A DNA stretch of 64,000 bases from Blastobasis lacticolella. Its lineage: Eukaryota; Arthropoda; Insecta; Lepidoptera; Blastobasidae. The position numbers were made by a program, and so were the translations under genes. Location: contig LR990046.1 in NCBI GenBank assembly GCA_905147135.1, forward strand, positions 12,120,501 to 12,184,500. Reading direction: 5' to 3'. Within the stretch, counting starts at the first letter, position 1, and each line of letters begins with the position of its first letter. Under the pieces are notes generated by a model. The model had not been told where the DNA came from. It did no database searches and saw only the letters and a list, made by a program, of their open reading frames with translations. This document shows positions 1 to 15,200 of the stretch, piece by piece.

Positions 1-212
1 GCTACCAGGGTAACCTGGCCAAATTGGATCATGGTTACACAATCAGTCGCCTGAATGTGCAGGTTTCATCAAGATGTTTTCCCTCACTTGGTTAGTATTC
101 AACTAATGTACATAACTCAGAAAAGAGTCATTAGTACATAGCCGCTGAGGAATTCAAACCCGTCACCACTCGCTTACGAATCGGATACCGTAACCACGCG
201 GCCACCGACGCT
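1..212 (-). mobile_element. tRNA-derived SINE (partial at window edge)
   Basis: Read on the minus strand, the right end carries a decayed pol III A-box (TGGCCGCGTGG) and B-box (GGTTTGAATTCC). The rest matches the copy at 19918-20260 almost base for base (shared runs such as ATTGGATCATGGTTAC and AATGTGCAGGTTTCATCA). The tail lies left of the window. Confidence 0.75.
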
Positions 213-277
213 CAAAATAATGACAATTATAAAATTAACCAATAGAGCTACAACTATTTATGTCTTCGGCAACTTAC

Positions 278-3200
278 CGGGCACTGGTCGATATCGTTGT
301 ATATGTCGAACATCTGCAGCTGCCCCTCTGTCTTCCGCTTGTCCTCGTTGATGTGCGACATCACCTCGCGCAGCCCCGCCAGCGCCGACACCAGCGCGCC
401 GTGGTCCGGATTGTTCTTGTGCGTGTGCTTCAATATATCTGAAACGGTAGGCTTGTTTGAATTTATCTTTTGCTTCACAGAGACGGGGAATTCATGGTGT
501 TATAGGATTTTGGCTCCATTGTCAGTAAGGCTACGGTTTACCGCGAATGTGACGAAGCCTATCCCTTCAGTTTTCAGCATCCGTCACTAAAGTATAGTGC
601 CATAAACTTATCTGAGCCGAAGGCCAAAGCAGGAAATTAGTGTCGCCATTTTGAAGTTTGTTGCACTATAAACAATGTACGCGTAGGCCAATTTTGTATG
701 TACTAAATAAAACTCATCATTATAATGAGTGGGACTCTGGGTACTAAAACTATACGGTCGAAAATGTAGATGGTAATAAAAAGTATAATATTTTAAAATT
801 TTTAACGTACTATCATTAAAAGCATGAAGAAAAAATCTAAAATATTTGTTTTGGTGAAACAACACTCACCGAAAAGTGATCTAAAGGCGTTTTACTATCA
901 TTTATTTCTAAACCAGTCCATATTATCCTGACCAGACATGTTGCTACTCACCGTCGAGTAATAAACTTATACTAGGCAGTCGCTGCACCGGTCTTATTAG
1001 GAGTTCCTGTAAACTTTGTCTGCCACACTCCGGTTTGGTTTGGCAAATTTTCAGGAATGCATGAAATCTGAAAATTACATAATTGAAAATTAGTCCTTGA
1101 AACTCTTATTTTTCTGTAAGGAGGATACGCACCTGGGGGTATTTTTTTTGGCACAGTGCGGCTTGCACATTTGCCAGTAACAATATTTGGGAAACTGTAC
1201 AATAATAATCAGAGTCGGGATTTGGATTCACCTGGGGTTCTCACGATCGCATTGTTGCAGCATCTCCTTGGTGTTCTCAAAGAAGTTGACGAATGGCGGG
1301 TACGCCTTGAGCATGTCTGGCGTGTATCGCACCACCAGCTTGCCGATGCTCACGTCCTCGCTCCAATGCGAGTGCGCGTACCGGAGCTCTTCTAGCATGC
1401 GCCTGAAAGAAACGCACATCGAACAATCAATAATCAAACATCCGTTGGACACTTTTATAATTTGTATCGTGACGATTTTGTTGTGCACGTCCGCGATGTA
1501 GGAGAGAGAGATAGCATGAAAGGGACTCGTATTGAAAAGGATAAGTCAAATAATCGGTAAAATAAGAAACCTCTGGAGACGACAATATTTTTGTTCTGTG
1601 ACAACCCTGTCATATTAAATATGGATGGCTCTTCATGCCACCTCTAACCTATCTTGTGGACGTTCACGAATATCGTCACGTTACAAATTATAAAAACACC
1701 CATTCGGTTGTAAATAACAAACATGACCGGAATTCTAAAGAGATCTTTGAGAAATTCTTAGCATTCTTAATAAGCAAGCAATTAATTAATTAAGCACTAG
1801 ATTCAATTAACGAGCTATCTACTCACTGGTGCAATTCATAAATAGGCGGTAAATTTCCAAAAATAATTTTGAGTTCCGTATTATTGAGCAACGCAAGTGT
1901 CCTTCCGTTTGCACTGTCCTCCTCGATCATTTCTTCAAGTGGCTGCTTAAACATCTGCAAGTAAACAATTCTATTATGCATCTGAAAGGAAAATCTATCG
2001 CAGCTACTGTCTGTCAGTAAATATCGAGCACTTACATTGACTATGGTATGTAAAATTCCAACATAATTTGACTCTGTCTGTAGCAGCTCCATGAAGACTT
2101 GTTGCCGAGGAGACAATAACTTGCGGACCACATTATCGGGTACTTCATTCTCTGTAAAATCATTACACAACCATTTTAAACACAGCACAATCTTCCAGAA
2201 CAGAAACCTGGAGGCTGAATATACATATTCATCGATAGCAGCGTACTGAGTGACCGAGCGACCTCACGAGGCTGGTACTGCCTCGTGCGGCAATGGAGGC
2301 TAACGCGAATCATAATTCCACTAGGTGGCGCTACTGGAGCGTGACGTCTTTTTGTCAAAATAAGTCGGTCGTGCTATTGGTCAGAATAAAACACTCAATA
2401 TTGACGGTTGGATTTTAGCCAATAAAACGGCGTTATTTTCCCAATGACAAACTTGATCGCTGGTGGCGCCAACTGGTGAGCAAAAATACGGTAGCCCTCC
2501 CCGGCGGAAATTTCGCACACAGGCATTTGCCTCGGGCGAGGCCTTCCTCCCTGATCGAGTATTTGCCGCCTCGCGAGGCCGGTAGGCTTGACAGTACGCG
2601 GGAGTATCAATCACGTTATTTATTCGAATGTGTTCGCCCGTACCTTCCAGCAGCTGTTTCCCGTCCGGCGAGGGTGTACAGTCTAGCAGGTTCCCGGAGA
2701 GGCTGAGCAGCAACGAGTCGCCGACGGACGATCGCCGCTTGTGTAACGCCGAGTCGCCGCCTCGGAGCTTGCGTTTGCGTAGTCGCTGCAGTTGCGAAGG
2801 TGTGCCCTGCGCCGCCGCCGCGCCCGCAGACGCCTCCTCCGAGGCCCCCGCCCCAGCGCCGCCCGCCGCCCCGCCCACCGACGACCGTCGGGACACCTCG
2901 TCCAAGTACTACGCATCGGAGGAACACAATTATACGACCATACGAATCCGATGATGACTAAAAAAATAAACTTGAAATTTCAAACTTATCGACTTTAGCG
3001 GAGATTACTACTCACGTCTTTGAAGAGATAGTCCCTCTCGTCCTGTGCCTCGTCATTCTGCACGGACGCCCAGAACCATTCGGCCTTGACGATGTGCACC
3101 CGCACGGAGCAGTCCGGGACCTCCGTCGTGTTGTGCTCGTCGACGACCTGCGCGCAGACGCCACGTTAGTACACGAGTCGGCACACTCGCACCGTCACCG

Positions 3201-6200
3201 ATGAAGGCCTGACTAATTGAGTGATTTCATTTCATTTTCGTGCATAATCATATCGAAGCGCCTAACTAAATCGTGGGATCACTTGGTATGGTATAAAACA
3301 TGCGACAATATATCCTTGGAGTGAACCGCCGGCTACTCTATGATGACCGCAAGTTTCTTTCGTGACATGTTAAGCTCTGTCTATTATGTGGTAAGTATAC
3401 TAATTGAAATGGTGTTAGTACCGGCAGCGATATTCCATGGCATTGCGATATGGCGCGGGCGTCGCGGGTGGGAGGCGCCGGGGCAGGCGGCGGCTGGTCG
3501 CGGGCGGGCCGGGGGAGGGGGACGGCGGGGGCGGGGGGGGCGGGGGGCAGCTCTCCGCCGCCGCAGACCGAGTGCCGGTGGCCGCGCACCCAAACGCTCT
3601 GCGGCGTCTTGAACACTCCCGACTCGTCCAGCTCGTCCACGTCGTCTTTGTGGGGCGTCATCAGGGTGCTGTCCACCGTATCCACTTGAACGGGTGATAT
3701 ATCGAAATTGATCTCGTCCAACTCCCTCTTGGGCGTGGATACGTTTTGCATATCGGATGGTAAATGACAAGCGCTCACTACGATCGTATTTCTGTCCGCC
3801 CTTTTCTCGTACTTCTTTTTCCTTTCGCTCCTAAAGGATGCCGTGAACGATTTCACACTTCTTCTCAATTTCGATGCCGATTTGGCAGTTTTCGATGGGA
3901 TAGAGGCAAAGGATATGTCAAAAAACCCTGATTGTTTACTAGTGTTCATTGAGCAAATAGATGTATTGTCGTCTTCTCTGATGGGCGATGACGTAGACGC
4001 AATAAATTCACCCGCAGGATCGGTCGGTTTCACGTTCTCCGGGCTAACTGGCTCTATCGTTATATCACCGGTTGTTTTTGAAACGGAATCTTTTTTGGTT
4101 CGCTTAAATATTGTTGGCCTATTTTTAAACTTAAATGAATCCTTAATTTTGAGCCTTTTGATGGATTTCCAGTTGCTCTCTTCACATTTATCTGGAGAAA
4201 GGTTTGAGTCGACAACGCTAACTTGAAAGTTAGACTCGGTAGAATTACGACTCCGTTTCTTTCCCGATGAGATCGTAGTCGTGGATTGTTGTAATTCTTT
4301 ATTCACTGCCGAGGCAGGTATCAAAAGACCAGGCTCATCTTTGGCGTCTAAATCGCATAAGCTTTTCGTCAATGACGATTGTAAAGATCCTGCCTCAGTG
4401 AGGCATTCCACTAAATTAAAAACATTCATAGATTTATTTTTAAATACTTCTCTCTTTTCATTAATACTCATTGTAATGGCACCATGTAGAATTTGTGACA
4501 TATTTTCCTTATCATAAGCTTTATAATTCCTTAACTCTACATGTTCAATTTGTGAGCCACTCTCGTTGACATCATTGTACGAACATAAATCATCCGTGAA
4601 GGACTTCCCTAAATTACTAATACTGAAGTGGTCTGTTTCATCTTTGCTGATGAGTTTGCTCTTTCTGAGTTTGTCGCGAGCCATGTGCAGGCGCCTCTCT
4701 CTATCGTCCCTGGGGTCGGGGTCGGGGTCGGGGTCGGGGCCGGGCGCGGGGCCGGACGGCGGGCTGCGGCGGCCGGACAGCCGCGCCGACAGTCGGCGGT
4801 AGAGCGAGCTCTTAGGGGTGGACTGGGAGCGGTTGGGAGTCGCGCGGGCGGGCTTCGCGGACGAGTTCGGGGGAGTAGGGTGGGGGGAAAGGACAAGCGA
4901 ACGACCGAAAGTCTCCCCATTGGCCATTACCTGAAACATGTGTGAACACACCACGCAATGATGTAATGAAGCCATTCCAGTACAAACATGCAAAACGATA
5001 ATGTGATTATTATCGTGATCGAGGCGATTAGACACAGAGAAAGCGATCGTCTTATAGAGGATGTCTTTATGGGATATATTACAAACTATATTTATCAGTC
5101 AGTGCCAAAGGGATACAGGACGAATCTCGAATATCTTGTTTATTTATCTTAGATTTTACAGTTTGTACTAATTAAATAATAAAACCAGTGCAAAGGTGCA
5201 AACAACTACATCTAAAGACGATAATGTAATCATGTGAGATTGTGGTGTAGCACATACATAGCGTAAATGTTTCAACAGTGCACTACTGAGTGATTTGGTG
5301 ATACTGAGAGAAGCAGTGATTATAATGCAATGATAAAAATAATAAAACAATGGGTCGACTTCACGTCGCGCAGTGCGGAATAGGACGTTTGGGATTCGTC
5401 ACTCGCGTGAGCGTACTTTCAAATATGGATGCCGCAAATTGGCCATGATTGCAAAAACTACGCGAAAGAGTAGGAGAAAACTAAAACCATATTACGATCC
5501 ACGTGCATACTAGGTTCATAAAAAACATTTCTGTTGCGTAATCACAAATGCTACTGACATTGAGCCGTAACACGACTGGTAATCTTGATGTTTACTTGTG
5601 ATTTTTAAAATAAACATTGTCGACATTGAAGATATTGCCAAACGAAATCATATCTACGGAAGTATACTACTAGTAAGAACTAAAGACAGAATATAAGGAA
5701 AATAAAATAATGCTTGCTAATTTATAATGACTACAATGTAAGTAACCAGTGATTGGAGTTCCCAAGGATACTACGTGCATGCTGACTTCATAACGCTAAA
5801 ATTAGTAACTAATGTACCATAAAGTATATAAATAAACAGGTATGCGAGGTATTTCTGGGGTAAACGTTCGATGATAAAGATTTGAAGTAAACAATCCTAA
5901 CATTGACTGATATGTTTTATTATGCCTTTCTTTTTATTGTGTAGACTGGTCAGCAATGCGATTGACTCTTCTATAGAGATTAAGTTACTTACAACGTGTG
6001 TGCAGTCGGCGTCATTGGCTATGCAGGTTGTTCCTCCATTGTTGGCCAGAATCTCTGCCATGTGTTGAGTTTCATCTTCTGGGAAACCCATGAAGCACAC
6101 TCGTGCCCCCACAAACACTTTTAACTTGTGCTCTTTCTGGAATTAAAACACATTTCTTTAATTCACAAACAAAGATTAGGTCGGACCGACTTAAGTGGTT

Positions 6201-9200
6201 ACAAATACGAACCATCAACATTTTAACGTCTCATGACTACATCCCATAAACCGTATCGATCGAACAGTTCTCTAAAGGTGCTTGGTTACAAAACAATTTA
6301 CGATCAACAAAATATAAGTAACCAGACAAGTATAGTTCCCGTCACGAAAAAATAACGCTGAGTCCCCTTCATACAATCAATGTAATATTTTTGTCTCATA
6401 TTTTAAGAACGGCCAGCATTCTTCTTATTTGGCGGGACCTATAACCGCTTCGGCTATGTTTGTAGCGGAGGGATAGATACAACTCGTATACTCGTAAACA
6501 TAAGGAGCACTCACGATGATGGCGTCGTCGGTGGCGAGGCAGGTGGGGTCGTCGCGGCGCGCCCAGCACGCGTCGACCCACGACCGCGCCAGCACGGGCA
6601 GACCGAAGCCCGAAGCATACCGGTACTTGTCCCCCGTGGCCGCCGCCGCGATCAGATGCGTCACCTTGCTCGACATATCCTTGCGGATGGATCCGCCCAT
6701 GTAGTGGATCAGAGTTATCAGGTACGTCTGCACGAGAACAAGAAAAATTGCGGAACATCTCGGGGAAAGTACAATTTTTGTAACCTGCCGACCGTTTGTA
6801 AATTTGATAAGGTATAACCGTTACGCAACTCGTGACGCGTGGTCCGAGTAATTACTTTGAATAGTAATTGCTGATTTTATTGTAAGCTGCATATATATAT
6901 ATTTTTGGGTAAAAATTACTTGATTAATTTTTGTACAATACAATATAATACAATGAATCATCGGATGCAACCCCAACTTCAGTCATACATTAATACTCAA
7001 ACATGTCAATAGGTGCAAGTATAAAAACGATCAGATAATATAGCAATGCGTACAGGGTATTAATCGATTACGTATTCTGCGTAGCTTTCTTCATTTCCCG
7101 TTACGAAGTTGGCAAGACGGAAGTTGTGCACCTAACGTAGATTAGAAAGAGGTCGATGAATAATTCATGTCAATGTGTAATGTGCAAGGGTCACTACTAA
7201 CAAGTTCATCTTTCTTCCGGAAGCCGGAGAAGCATATGATGGCGCCGCGCATGGCCAGCGAGTAGAGCGGGCGCGCCACGCCCGGCGGCGGCTCGGCGCG
7301 CTCCGCCAGCTGCAGCACCACCGTCGGGCCCAGCACCCTAAGGGAAACAACACTACATTATCATAACGAAGCGAGCGTGCATCTACATCATGTACTCGTA
7401 TGTTTTCACGCCAGTGCGTAGCGTGTGCGTGTTCTCCGTATCTCCGGGTATCCTGAACAATGGGTGTGTAGGTAGAATGTAATGTAGTACGTTATTAGCA
7501 ACATATGGCATCAACATTTTCCAACAAAAATTGTGCGCTTTTACGAATAAATGTGTGAATCATTTCACAAAAATATATTTTGAGAAACTATTCGCTATTT
7601 GACCATTCCATGCTTAATGATACATTTATTCAACTCCGGCACAACATTGTGGTCACCACAATCTTTTTATCCCGCTACTTTGGGCATTTTCAGAATGAAG
7701 TGATGCCAATATTGGTTATATTAATAGGTTTATACAACCAAAAGTCAAGATTGTCTGTTCTCGTTCTCCACGAAACTCGTGTCCTTCGATCCTTCGATCT
7801 AACTTCGACTTTCCGGGATGTATCCCTATATTTGCCACAACTGCAACCAAGAAGTTGGTATCGCGTTGAATATCGGTGAACAGGATACTAAATATGCTCT
7901 TTAAATTAATGAAAAGACACGATCCAAAAAATATCCTGTTCACCGATGAAAGATCATCACGGTGGAAGAAAACTTTATATGACATTTTATGCCAACAGCA
8001 GTTCGAAGGACGTCCAGCCTTCTGTACCCAATGGTTAGCTCTCTTGTCATACGGAAGTGTGATAGTTTAGGAGGGTATTATTTATATTATCCTAGCCACT
8101 TTTTAAATTTTGATCTCCAAAAGTATTTGAGTTTTACTTTATATCAAAGTTAATGATCAAACATAACGGTAAACGAGAGGTTACATGGATATACCTCCTT
8201 TACCCTTTGATCTTCGGGGCACCAGACATAGGTTGGGAGATTGCCCCATTTGTTGTCGATCTATTGACACAAATACTTCCATTCCACTTATTAAGTGAAC
8301 AGCCAAAGCGTGGAACGATTTGCCTGTGTATTTGTTTTCCAAACAGTTACAATTAGGGAATGCATTACATACATTTTGCGGGACTAATCCCGGTCGAAAA
8401 TTGTGCGGATTCCCGCTGGACTGGCGGGAAGCGTTGTTGAATGGACTGTCTGGCTAGGACCTGGCCCTAAACGATGCGAGAGAATAGGGATGATGACTGG
8501 GTCAACATTTTAAAATTCTAATTGGTCTGTAAGTTAGATTATAAAAATTTTTAGACATGTATTTATTTATTTATAAATGAAAACTTACGAAACTAAAGCG
8601 TATCAATGTTTCGGAGTGGGAGCTCGTGACTTTTTTCAGTTATCATCCATGTTCCGTTCCCGCACCCATCGCTTATTTAAATTTTTTTGCCAACTACGAC
8701 TTGTACTTTGACGCATGTCAGTGTTTTATTCATTGAATATTAATTATTTAGAAATTTAAGATAGTCTTCTTATCTTATTCTATGTCGTAATTTTTATGTA
8801 TAAAGTTATTAGTTAACCATTTAAAATGTATTGAAAAGCTTGTTTAATATGGGTTAAAATCAAAACCATGCCATCGAGGTCTATAAGGTTTTTATTACAA
8901 TTGATTTCTGAGGTCTAAGTCCAACTTGCGGGATCCCGCAAATACCTGCATCCAGCGGGACTAAGATGGTTCAGTCCCGCAAATACCTGGATTGAATTAT
9001 CTTGCGGGATTGCATTCCCTAGTTACAATCTGAGCGTTTCGACCAAATACTGTACAAAATGATGCAACATATTTGAATGAACATTGATGGAAAACTAACA
9101 TATCCAAATGTAGAAGGTATCGGAAATTATTTTATCGAAACTTGTCAAGATACATGCCAAGATAGGATTCCACCAAATAAGAGTCATATTATTTAAATGT

Positions 9201-12200
9201 TTGAAGGACTAAGGAAGAAGCGAGGGTGGTTTGTCAGGACCACATGGTACGATATGGTCTCTGCCTACCCCTTTCGGGAAAAAGGCTTGATGTTATGTAT
9301 GTACGTACAATTAAGTAATTTTACAATTCAATAAGTTGCACCGTCCCGCCTGACCAACCATTCTGATCGACAAGACAACGATACCGCGCTTATATATTAT
9401 TTTATTATATGATTTTATGAGGTTTGTTCAAAACTATCGCATTTATTATCAGCCATTTTAAACGCATTTTCCGGGTTTCATACCGCGTACTTATTGGTTT
9501 ACGAGTAGTCAGATATTTCGACGCAGTTACATGCATGATTGTCACGGGACGACGTCATTCCGTGACAATATGCATACAGCTACTCGTAAACCAAGGTACG
9601 CGGCAAAAGTCCCGGAAAATACTTTTAAATATGTCGGTCAATAAACAGTTGGTAGAGTGAGAGCAGCAACCATATTTTCCTTCATCTCACCGTTGTCTAA
9701 ATATTATAAGCAGAAAAAGGACCATTATTTGAGTTCTTAATACTCCCTCCCGCTACTCCCCTAGATTCCAGGACTTGTACTGTGTTCATTTTCTAAGAAC
9801 CCTGATCAAAGATCGCTTAGGTTCGTGCTCATGCTCTACAACCTTCATTTTGATATTCATTTGACGAGGCATATGTCGTGGAGACTATAATAAGACATCA
9901 ACAAATTATTTGACTCTGATACAAAATATTTTGCAAAAAATGTTTAGTACTCAGAAACGGTAGAATATCAAACTGTGTTATCATAAATCACACTGAAGTG
10001 TTTTCATGTTGTGTATTGCGTAAAACATGAACTTGTTGAAATAGATAAAGTATATTGGTTGTAAGTAATAAAGATGTTATCTATAGCTGTGGAGATTTTT
10101 AACTAAAATACGATTTACATAGAGCGCGTCGGAGCGTAAAGAAACCCATTTTCTTAAATCAATTTACTTTAGTGCCGTAATTTAACTTTATTACCTGTGT
10201 GTAGAACTTACAATACAAGTATTCATCCATTTAAGACGCGCTTTTTTTGCACAAATTTATTTTAATAATGTAATACAGATTGTTGTAAGTATATCGCTTG
10301 AGAGCAGCGGCAGTTCGGTTACTGGTAGACTATATTTCACTAGCTTTCGTCACGTGTAGTCGTGAGCCAGTTCTGTGATTTATTACTAAGTAAAACGTTA
10401 TCATGGCTTAAACGAATCGCTATAGATAATTATTTTGTTGACATTCAGACACTTACAATAGTAAGAATTCAATAAGCTGTAACAGTCGGTGTGACATCAA
10501 AGCCCAAAGTCAAATAACATATTAGTTTTTTGTCAAATACTTGCATTGGCTATTCGTTTGTTTTATAGTGATTGGTAGAGATATTTCTTTGTCTATTGGT
10601 TCGGTTTTGGTATTGGTTCTGTCTACTGGTTCTTTTTCTATTGGCTATTGGTTTGTTTTATAGAGATTGGTAAAGTCAGGTGTTCTACGAGTTCAAATTG
10701 TTAAAAGTTGTTAGCGGTAAGCGATAACTATCGCCCATAACATCTACGATTCATGCGTTAAGGTTACAGGCAACAAAAATGCAGAACCGTTGGTGCGTTA
10801 TCACTGGGAGGAGTAACAAACGAGCAGATAGCCCACTTGATGGTAAGCGGTAACTGTCGCCCATAACATGTACGATTCATGCATTTAGGTTACAGGTAAC
10901 AAAAATGCAGAACCGCAGGTGCGTTGTCATTGTAAGAGCTAAGATAAGTGGTCACTATACTTCCTGGCCATGCGGTGTCTGGCAGAGTAGAAAATAGTAT
11001 AAAATTCTGCCAGTAACGGGTGTTGTACAAGGTCACTAACGACTTGAGGCAGACCAGCTAAAATCCACGGAAACCAGAGAATGGGCAGCTGCAACACCGC
11101 GATCTCTAATCCAGCCCTCCTGCGTGGAGATTAGGGAAAAATACCTCCAGTGATGTGGAGGAAGCTAATAGGCTTGAGTTCACTGGAGCCTTCACTGCGT
11201 TAGTAGAGAGTCTGTCCATAAGCTCCACGCTCGTCAGGCGGGATGGAGATCGCAGTATGATATCTACAAAACAGAAAACGCTGCTGCCTATACTCTGGTC
11301 TTCGATGGTCCAAGTTGTTTAGCCTCTAAGGCATGTTAGTTGCCTTTTACGACACCTATTATGTCAAAAGGGATGATGTAATATTTAACCTTGTCGTACA
11401 CAACATTTGCGTTTTTGACGTTTTTCGCGCAATCGTTATGGGTGTGTATGAAATTAATGAATCGAATTAAATTACGAATCGAATACGTAGTACAAAATTG
11501 ATTGCGTGTGTAATTGACGCAAGAATGCAACTACTCTACTCTAGCTAGTATTTCTCTACCTTTTGTATACACCTGTGAAAACATGTGATGCATGAGTCAG
11601 TAGTAAATACTAAGGATTGTTACGCCCATAGTGGAAGTGATTTCACTATAATATGTTTATTGAATACAATTTAAAAATTTTGGAAGCGCACCCACACGTC
11701 TTCTGTGTGAGCTCGCTCCATCGTTGATTTCCCAAGATCACGGTCAAGAGCAAACAGATCGACAAGCCGATCGACAAAAAATCCACTGCTCAAAGTCCTC
11801 TGCTGCAAAGGTCGCCCCTGTCGGATCCGATAAAAACATAGACACAGTTCAGTAACATCTGTCATTGCGGAGGTAGAATATTTTTTTGGGAAATTAAATT
11901 TCTACAAAACCGGATATTACCAATAACAGTTCCCGGGATCTGTTTGAATGGTGTTTTCGGATTTCTAACATGAATAGTATTTTATTTATAGTGTAGACAA
12001 TTTGTCCTGAGACATGAATTACAGTGGTGGGCGCCTGGCGCGTGGTGACGCGCGCGTAAACCGCGTGCGAACGCGAGGAATCTGCGCCCGCGCCGCCGAC
12101 GCCGACTCAGTGAACATTATACGGTGATGTCAATTTAAAAGAATTTTAAAAATGTATGTCTATCAATAGTATTTTTTGCAGGTACATACGATGCCTCACA

Positions 12201-15200
12201 TAGATTAATGTGTATTTAAAAAAAATGTAAATATGAAAATAATCGTAAAAATATAGGGCGAATTATAACACAATATGTAACAAAGAGTGTAAATCTGTTG
12301 TCAAATAAAATAAAAAATTAAATAAAACACAGTAAATAAATAAATATGAATGAACAACGACAACCGTAATGACGTCGCTACCTTTTTCACTACGGAGGGG
12401 GGGCCGGTGGTACCGCTTACATTGACGACACTATAGTTACGTGTCTCCGTGGAAATAGTTTTGGTGACTTCCATTCACATTCCGGGGAACATGTAAACAA
12501 TCACCACGATTTAATTAGCCATCGCGTCCTTATAATGTCATGATACCGACGCATGATACGAATATCCCTGAGCCACTTCTTTCAATATAATCTATGTGTG
12601 TCACTCCGCAGTTATTGTATACGTAGGTGTTACTTTTATTTGTTTTAGTAAGGATAATAAAAACAATGTATACATAAAATTATACGTATGAAAATCAAAC
12701 CAATACGTAAATGGTGATACTGTCCTCGACGATTATAACTTTCTAAATACAAAGGCCATGCAGTCAACATTTAAATTCAGATAATTAGAGTCGAGTTATT
12801 ATGTAAATCAATTGGTTATTGTCATTACTACGAGCAATATTCTAATCCTTTACAGTCGATGCGATAATTGACAATAAATATTCAAACGAATTGTTATGTT
12901 TTGTTGAGGCCGATTTCCTGGCAGTGTCAGTTCACATGACAAAACAAAGTGGTTAAAGCTGTGAAGACATGTTATTGAAATATGTCAATGTGTATAAATT
13001 CTCACAGGCTTGGAGGAATGAAGTCTGGCGTCTTGGGCTCCATGGCCGCAAGAGGGTTGAGCTCCTGAAAGGGTTCTTCGTCCTCAGGCGTCGGTGGCGA
13101 CCGAGTGGGTCCCATCGTTAACACAGGAAGCAACACTTAGACACTAGTCCGATATTCGTGCGACACGCTTCCGTTACACATGCTACACTTATTGACACTA
13201 TGCAACATCATAGCGGATGTCACGAGCACCACCTATCAACACATTTCGTATTAAACCTCGACCATAGTTCCCATCTCACGAAGTTACTAAAACGATCGTT
13301 AACATTTCTCACTGGGAATTGATAGAATAAACGGTTTAATAGTCGAGCTCGAGGGCCGCAAAAACAAAGACGCGGGCGGCATGCGCGTTATGCGTTTCAC
13401 GTTAGATTGGAAAACAGTCGCGCGGAATGTGAGGCCGAAAATAGCGTGGAGCGTCGCGCGGCCGCAAGGGCGACCCTCGCGCTACGTCGCGCCGCCCCGC
13501 GTCCCGCGCTCGCTGCCGCCCGCACCTCAAGCGCACCTTTATTTACATCCTTCCATGAAAAACAGTCACCCAGGAGTATGACCTTTTTACGAGTGGAAGG
13601 TCTCGAGTATGTACAAACATGATCGACAGCCACACACCAATCGTTTGGCTGAAGTGCCCGCCGTGTCGCCATCGAGGCGAACACAGCCTTATGTACCTAG
13701 TTTAGTATGGAACTCTAAAACTCTACTTCCAAGTCGTTAAGGAATTTCGTGTTATTACTTAAATCGACGTTTAATGTAAATCATATGGATATATGAATCA
13801 GCTCTTCTTAAAAATAATTTACGGTACACGAGTAGGTTCTCAAAATTGAATTTTCGCAAGTAAACAAGGACGGACGGCCGGCGAAGGGAGATGAAATAAT
13901 AAACAATTAACTCTCATTTCATCAGCAACATTGGCAGTTAGCTGCGGATGCAGAGAATTATATACTTACTGCATCGTTTAACAATTGCATATTTGCTTAC
14001 ATTACATGTATAGCTATATACATGTTCTTTAGTACAAAGTACATTGTTACAAGATGGCAGTGAGCTAAATTTTCCACAGCTCCAACCACACACAGTACCT
14101 ACAAGTGTGCGCCGCCGTTTAGTCGCTTAAACGAACATGATCAATAACAGGGGCGCCCAAATTGCCAATTGTTGTAAATCATATTCACTAACGCAATCAT
14201 AGTTTCAAACAAGAGAACTATTGACACAAAAGAACCAGGGGTTGATGAACCTTCGATTTATTTATAGTAATCGGAAGTTAGGAAAGGTAGATTTATTTGT
14301 AGGCGATAATAAATAGGAGAGCAGGTGGACGTAATATAACAAAGGGTTCGTAAGTATATACGTAGGTAATACTATAGTCTTCTTAACGACTGAAAGGTAG
14401 CGATGATGGTGGAGTGGTGCACGACCGCGTGTTTACTAATAACCACTTTTATTTCAGAGAAAGTGCATAAAAATATTTTACATAAATATTCCATATCTGT
14501 ATTTTGGAGTTTTGGTCAACTCCTCAAAGTCACAGCTTATCGGCAGCGAGTGCATGGCACTATTTTACGATGGCATTGAAATTGCCTTCACGAGTTAAAC
14601 TCGCAACTTGAGTATGATTATGAACTCAAATCTGTCTTGGTCATCACGCATCAACGACATCAAGCAGGCGTATGCAATTTGCCTACCACTTTCTGCGCCG
14701 GCCTCAGTTTTGTCTTCCGTACGAGACAAAGCCGCTATTGGATTATGCTGCTGACAATTTCACGCCTAAACGAATGAAAGGATTTTAAAGGAAATTTGGT
14801 AGGTAGATAGATTAGGGTATGGAATAAGGCATAGGCTTTTTTTCGCGGAAAGCCAGTTTATCACTACATACTATAAAACAAAGTCCCAAGCCGCGTCTGT
14901 CTGTCTGCTCGCGATAAACTCAATAACTACTGAACGGATTTTCATGCGGTTTTCACAAATAGACAGAGTCATTTATGAGGAAAGTTTATATGTATAATTT
15001 CTTACGGTTACTATCCGTGCAAAGCCGCTAGTGTCGCTAGTATAAAAGTGCCTATATAAATATCTTGTTAGTAAATTAGTATTAGGTACTATTCATACTA
15101 TACTCTATACTTAGAGAGTAAGTCAGTAGGAAATCGGGAGACCCAGCTCCATGCCACCTTTGTTGGCAATTCACGCGCTAAGCGATGCGATTTCGTCAAT

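Noticed and set aside
2476..2954. Plus-strand open frames of 76-108 codons
   Set aside because: They are antisense shadows of the GC-rich pebble exon at 2644-2908.
4566..4945. Glycine/arginine-rich plus-strand frames opposite the large pebble exon
   Set aside because: Antisense of the DP- and PA-repeat coding sequence; no independent support.
3338..5035. Separate single-exon gene starting at an upstream codon near 5035
   Set aside because: The extension before 4930 starts at a non-ATG codon, lacks coding character, and a proper splice acceptor lies exactly at 4930/4931.
7580..8070. Open frames including KNILFTDER, briefly suggesting a mariner/Tc transposase fragment
   Set aside because: Only a few residues fit; the flanking frames do not continue the family and no terminal repeats were found.
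13397..13684. Overlapping open frames of 70-95 codons on both strands
   Set aside because: They come from CpG-rich sequence, have no motif or splice context, and fit a promoter/5' UTR region better.
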